This document shows, one piece after another, positions 60,628 through 64,000 of a stretch of 64,000 nucleotides of DNA. Positions within the stretch are counted from its first letter, which is position 1; each line of letters opens with the position of its first letter. A model generated the notes under the pieces. It worked only from the letters and a program-made list of their open reading frames with translations, did not search any database and had not been told where the DNA came from. A program made the translations under genes and the position numbers. Source of the stretch: Bacteroidota bacterium (lineage in GTDB: Bacteria; Bacteroidota; Bacteroidia; Cytophagales; Spirosomataceae); NCBI GenBank assembly GCA_020161355.1, contig JAIUOF010000005.1, forward strand, positions 186,001 to 250,000. Direction: 5' to 3'.

Positions 60628-61477
60628 AGGAAAAGGTCTTAACTCACTATTGTCAGATTCTGATCTGGTTGTAAGCAGGAAAGTAGCCGCTTTCAGGGGA
60701 GTTAAAGAAGTTGAAATTTCAAAATTGGAGGTAGGTACTCAGCAGCCTCGTTCACATTTTGATGAGGAGGCTCTTGAAGAACTCGCCGAATCGATTCGGA
60801 TTCATGGATTGATACAGCCTATAACGGTCAGGGAGTTACCAGAAGGGAAGTTTGAGATAATATCGGGAGAAAGACGTTTCAGAGCTTCTATCAAAGCCGG
60901 TCTGGAGACTATTCCTGCATTTATTCGGGATGTGGACGACCAACGTTCACTCCAGATGGCATTGATTGAGAACATCCAGCGTGAAAATCTCAATCCAATT
61001 GAAATTGCTCTTTCCTATCAAAGAATGATTCAGGAGTGTGAACTGAAGCAGGAGGATCTCGGTAAAAGGGTTGGGAAAAGTCGTTCTTCGGTAACAAACT
61101 ATCTCAGGTTGCTCAATTTGCCCTCAGATATTCAATCGGGACTTGTTTTGGGAGTAATTACCATGGGTCAGGCAAAGCCACTAATAACAATTGAAGACAA
61201 AAGTCTGCAGCTGGATATTTACCAACGAATTTTAGAGCAGGGTCTCAGTGCCAGAGAAATAGAAGCACTCGCCAAAAAGGGTAATACTTTTGAGGCCGAG
61301 GCTAACGAACTGGATCTATATCGGGAAGACCTGAGAATCGAGGAAATTACGCTTAAAGGCAAGACCATAGTGCCTTTTAAAATTCAGGTACAGGACATGA
61401 ATAAAGGCAGTGTTTCAATCAAATTTTCGAATCAGGATCAGCTTAAAGAAATTTTGGAAAAATTATCGACAGTATAA
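60611..61477 (+). CDS. parB: ParB/Spo0J-type centromere-binding CTPase
   Basis: ParB binds parS, loads on DNA as a CTP-dependent clamp and stimulates ParA. The 288 residues contain VGTQQPRSHFDEEALEELAE, EIISGERRFRASIKAG (CTP-binding box), LIENIQRENLNPIEIALSY and the helix-turn-helix QEDLGKRVGKSRSSVTNYLR. The C-terminal dimer region is present near 240-288. No clear parS copy was seen in the window. The gene ends before gyrB. Confidence 0.97.
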   Translation: MQMENKGKGLNSLLSDSDLVVSRKVAAFRGVKEVEISKLEVGTQQPRSHFDEEALEELAESIRIHGLIQPITVRELPEGKFEIISGERRFRASIKAGLETIPAFIRDVDDQRSLQMALIENIQRENLNPIEIALSYQRMIQECELKQEDLGKRVGKSRSSVTNYLRLLNLPSDIQSGLVLGVITMGQAKPLITIEDKSLQLDIYQRILEQGLSAREIEALAKKGNTFEAEANELDLYREDLRIEEITLKGKTIVPFKIQVQDMNKGSVSIKFSNQDQLKEILEKLSTV

Positions 61478-61533
61478 ATTTTATTTATTGTATAATTCCT
61501 TGATTTTCAAGTCTTTTAAGCTTTTTGTCCCTT

Positions 61534-61566
61534 AGCCCACTAAAAAAAAGTGAGGCCTTTTTTCTA
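61534..61566 (+). terminator. Possible terminator after parB
   Basis: GCCCACT and AGTGAGGC pair around an A-rich loop, with one bulge, followed by TTTTTT. Confidence 0.5.
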
Positions 61567-61611
61567 TGTAATTCACTCACAGAAAAATTAGAAAATCTAA
61601 AGTTTTTTACC

Positions 61612-61619
61612 TATTTTTG
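61612..61619 (+). promoter_or_regulatory. Possible -7 box of gyrB
   Basis: TATTTTTG fits TAnnTTTG, 75 bp before the gyrB ATG. No clear -33 TTTG is present. Confidence 0.35.
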
Positions 61620-61649
61620 TAAATTAATTATTGATAAAAAATCCTTTGA

Positions 61650-63650
<2,001 letters not shown>

Positions 63651-63684
63651 AAAAATCTTTTAAATAACCTTATACCTTAGACTT

Positions 63685-63713
63685 AACGAACCGGAGACGG
63701 TTCGTTTTTTTTA
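63685..63713. terminator. Terminator after gyrB, shared with the convergent gene
   Basis: AACGAACC and GGTTCGTT form an 8-bp stem followed by eight T. The stop codon of the minus-strand gene overlaps its 3' end. Confidence 0.88.
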
Positions 63714-64000
63714 TTTCCGGGGTTTCAGCTCTTCATTTTTTGATATTTTTTGGCTTGGATAAAAGAAAGTAGTGCCTTCAAATATAAACTGCCTTAAGAG
63801 TTTGGATACCAATAGTTTGATTTCATTAAATTTGGTACCTCTTGAAAGCAAGGCAATGGTTATAGATAGTCCAAAAGAAACCAACACGTTGATCAGGCCT
63901 ATCATTGCTATTCCTGCGATCGAATTTATTATAATGCTTTTTTCAACCTGATAATTTAGGGCTTCAAATGCGATTCCAAAGTTTCCCGAAGCAAAAGTTA
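63711..64000 (-). CDS. SpcA/Gcr-type 'site-specific recombinase' membrane protein, C-terminal end (partial)
   Basis: The minus-strand frame runs in from the window edge and ends with TAA at 63711-63713; 95 residues are visible. They read TFASGNFGIAFEALNYQV, an intervening helix, then IAMIGLINVLVSFGLSITIA, LLSRGTKFNEIKLLVSKLLR and QFIFEGTTFFYP. This matches the C-terminus of the PF10136 family (site-specific recombinase SpcA/Gcr), whose members are mostly multi-helix membrane proteins; the name is historical and recombinase activity is doubtful. Most of the gene lies outside the window. The call rests on a pattern remembered, not on a search. Confidence 0.65.
   Translation of the reverse strand, partial: TFASGNFGIAFEALNYQVEKSIIINSIAGIAMIGLINVLVSFGLSITIALLSRGTKFNEIKLLVSKLLRQFIFEGTTFFYPSQKISKNEELKPRK

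Noticed and set aside
63711..64000. Active site-specific recombinase
   Set aside because: The family name is historical. The visible part is hydrophobic helices with no serine or tyrosine recombinase motif.

Overview
The window reads as a chromosome segment of an AT-rich member of the Bacteroidota, probably the Cytophagales. The evidence is a SusC/SusD pair, a complete Na+-NQR operon followed by apbE, the lipopolysaccharide gene waaA, TAnnTTTG-type promoters, almost no Shine-Dalgarno sequences, several TTG starts and many lipoprotein or Sec signals ending in AQ. The species is not determined. There is no rRNA, CRISPR array, prophage or classical transposase. One tRNA gene (Asp) and one tRNA fragment are present.

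Layout. 1-4.4 kb: an accessory-looking patch with the 5' part of a lipoprotein gene, a small membrane protein, a 130-bp direct repeat lying at the same distance upstream of each of these two genes, a secreted GH65 enzyme, a Sel1-repeat protein, and tRNA-Asp beside a duplicated tRNA 3' fragment. 4.5-8.5 kb: ileS, which carries a 525-bp in-frame insertion encoding a DUF559 nuclease-like domain bounded by inverted repeats, and which has an altered GIHH signature in place of HIGH. 8.6-11.3 kb: TRIC channel, waaA and a DUF2520 oxidoreductase-like gene. 11.7-18.8 kb: six small secreted, related beta-sandwich proteins, a 906-residue outer-membrane barrel with usher-like C-terminal domains, and a PapD-like periplasmic protein. 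Together these look like an undescribed Bacteroidota chaperone/usher-type fibre system. 18.9-20.7 kb: an orphan ParA, an unknown secreted protein and a gene remnant. 20.9-28.6 kb: a small polysaccharide-utilisation locus (SusC, SusD, ROK regulator, GH125 alpha-mannosidase). 28.7-34.2 kb: bestrophin, MBL hydrolase, small stress and immunity-like proteins, and a class A beta-lactamase. 34.4-44 kb: dnaB-tamB (overlapping, minus strand), divergent tsaD and a class A penicillin-binding protein. 44.2-51.3 kb: nqrABCDEF-apbE with a clear promoter, facing a convergent small gene that looks like nqrM. 51.4-59.6 kb: a Tat-exported TIM-barrel protein, hemerythrin-like protein, vanadium haloperoxidase-like lipoprotein, CBS protein, TerC/Alx transporter, dnaG and two small membrane proteins. 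59.8-64 kb: parA-parB, gyrB and the C-terminus of an SpcA-type membrane protein.

How the genes work together. The nqr-apbE-nqrM set holds the pump, the enzyme that attaches FMN to NqrB and NqrC, and a likely factor that delivers iron to the NqrD/E centre. SusC/SusD would bind and import an alpha-mannan-type glycan, GH125 would trim 1,6-linked mannose, and the ROK protein would sense the sugar. The fibre locus would export subunits by Sec, cap them with the PapD-like protein and pass them through the barrel. dnaB, dnaG, gyrB and parAB are replication and segregation genes, but no dnaA or oriC is visible.
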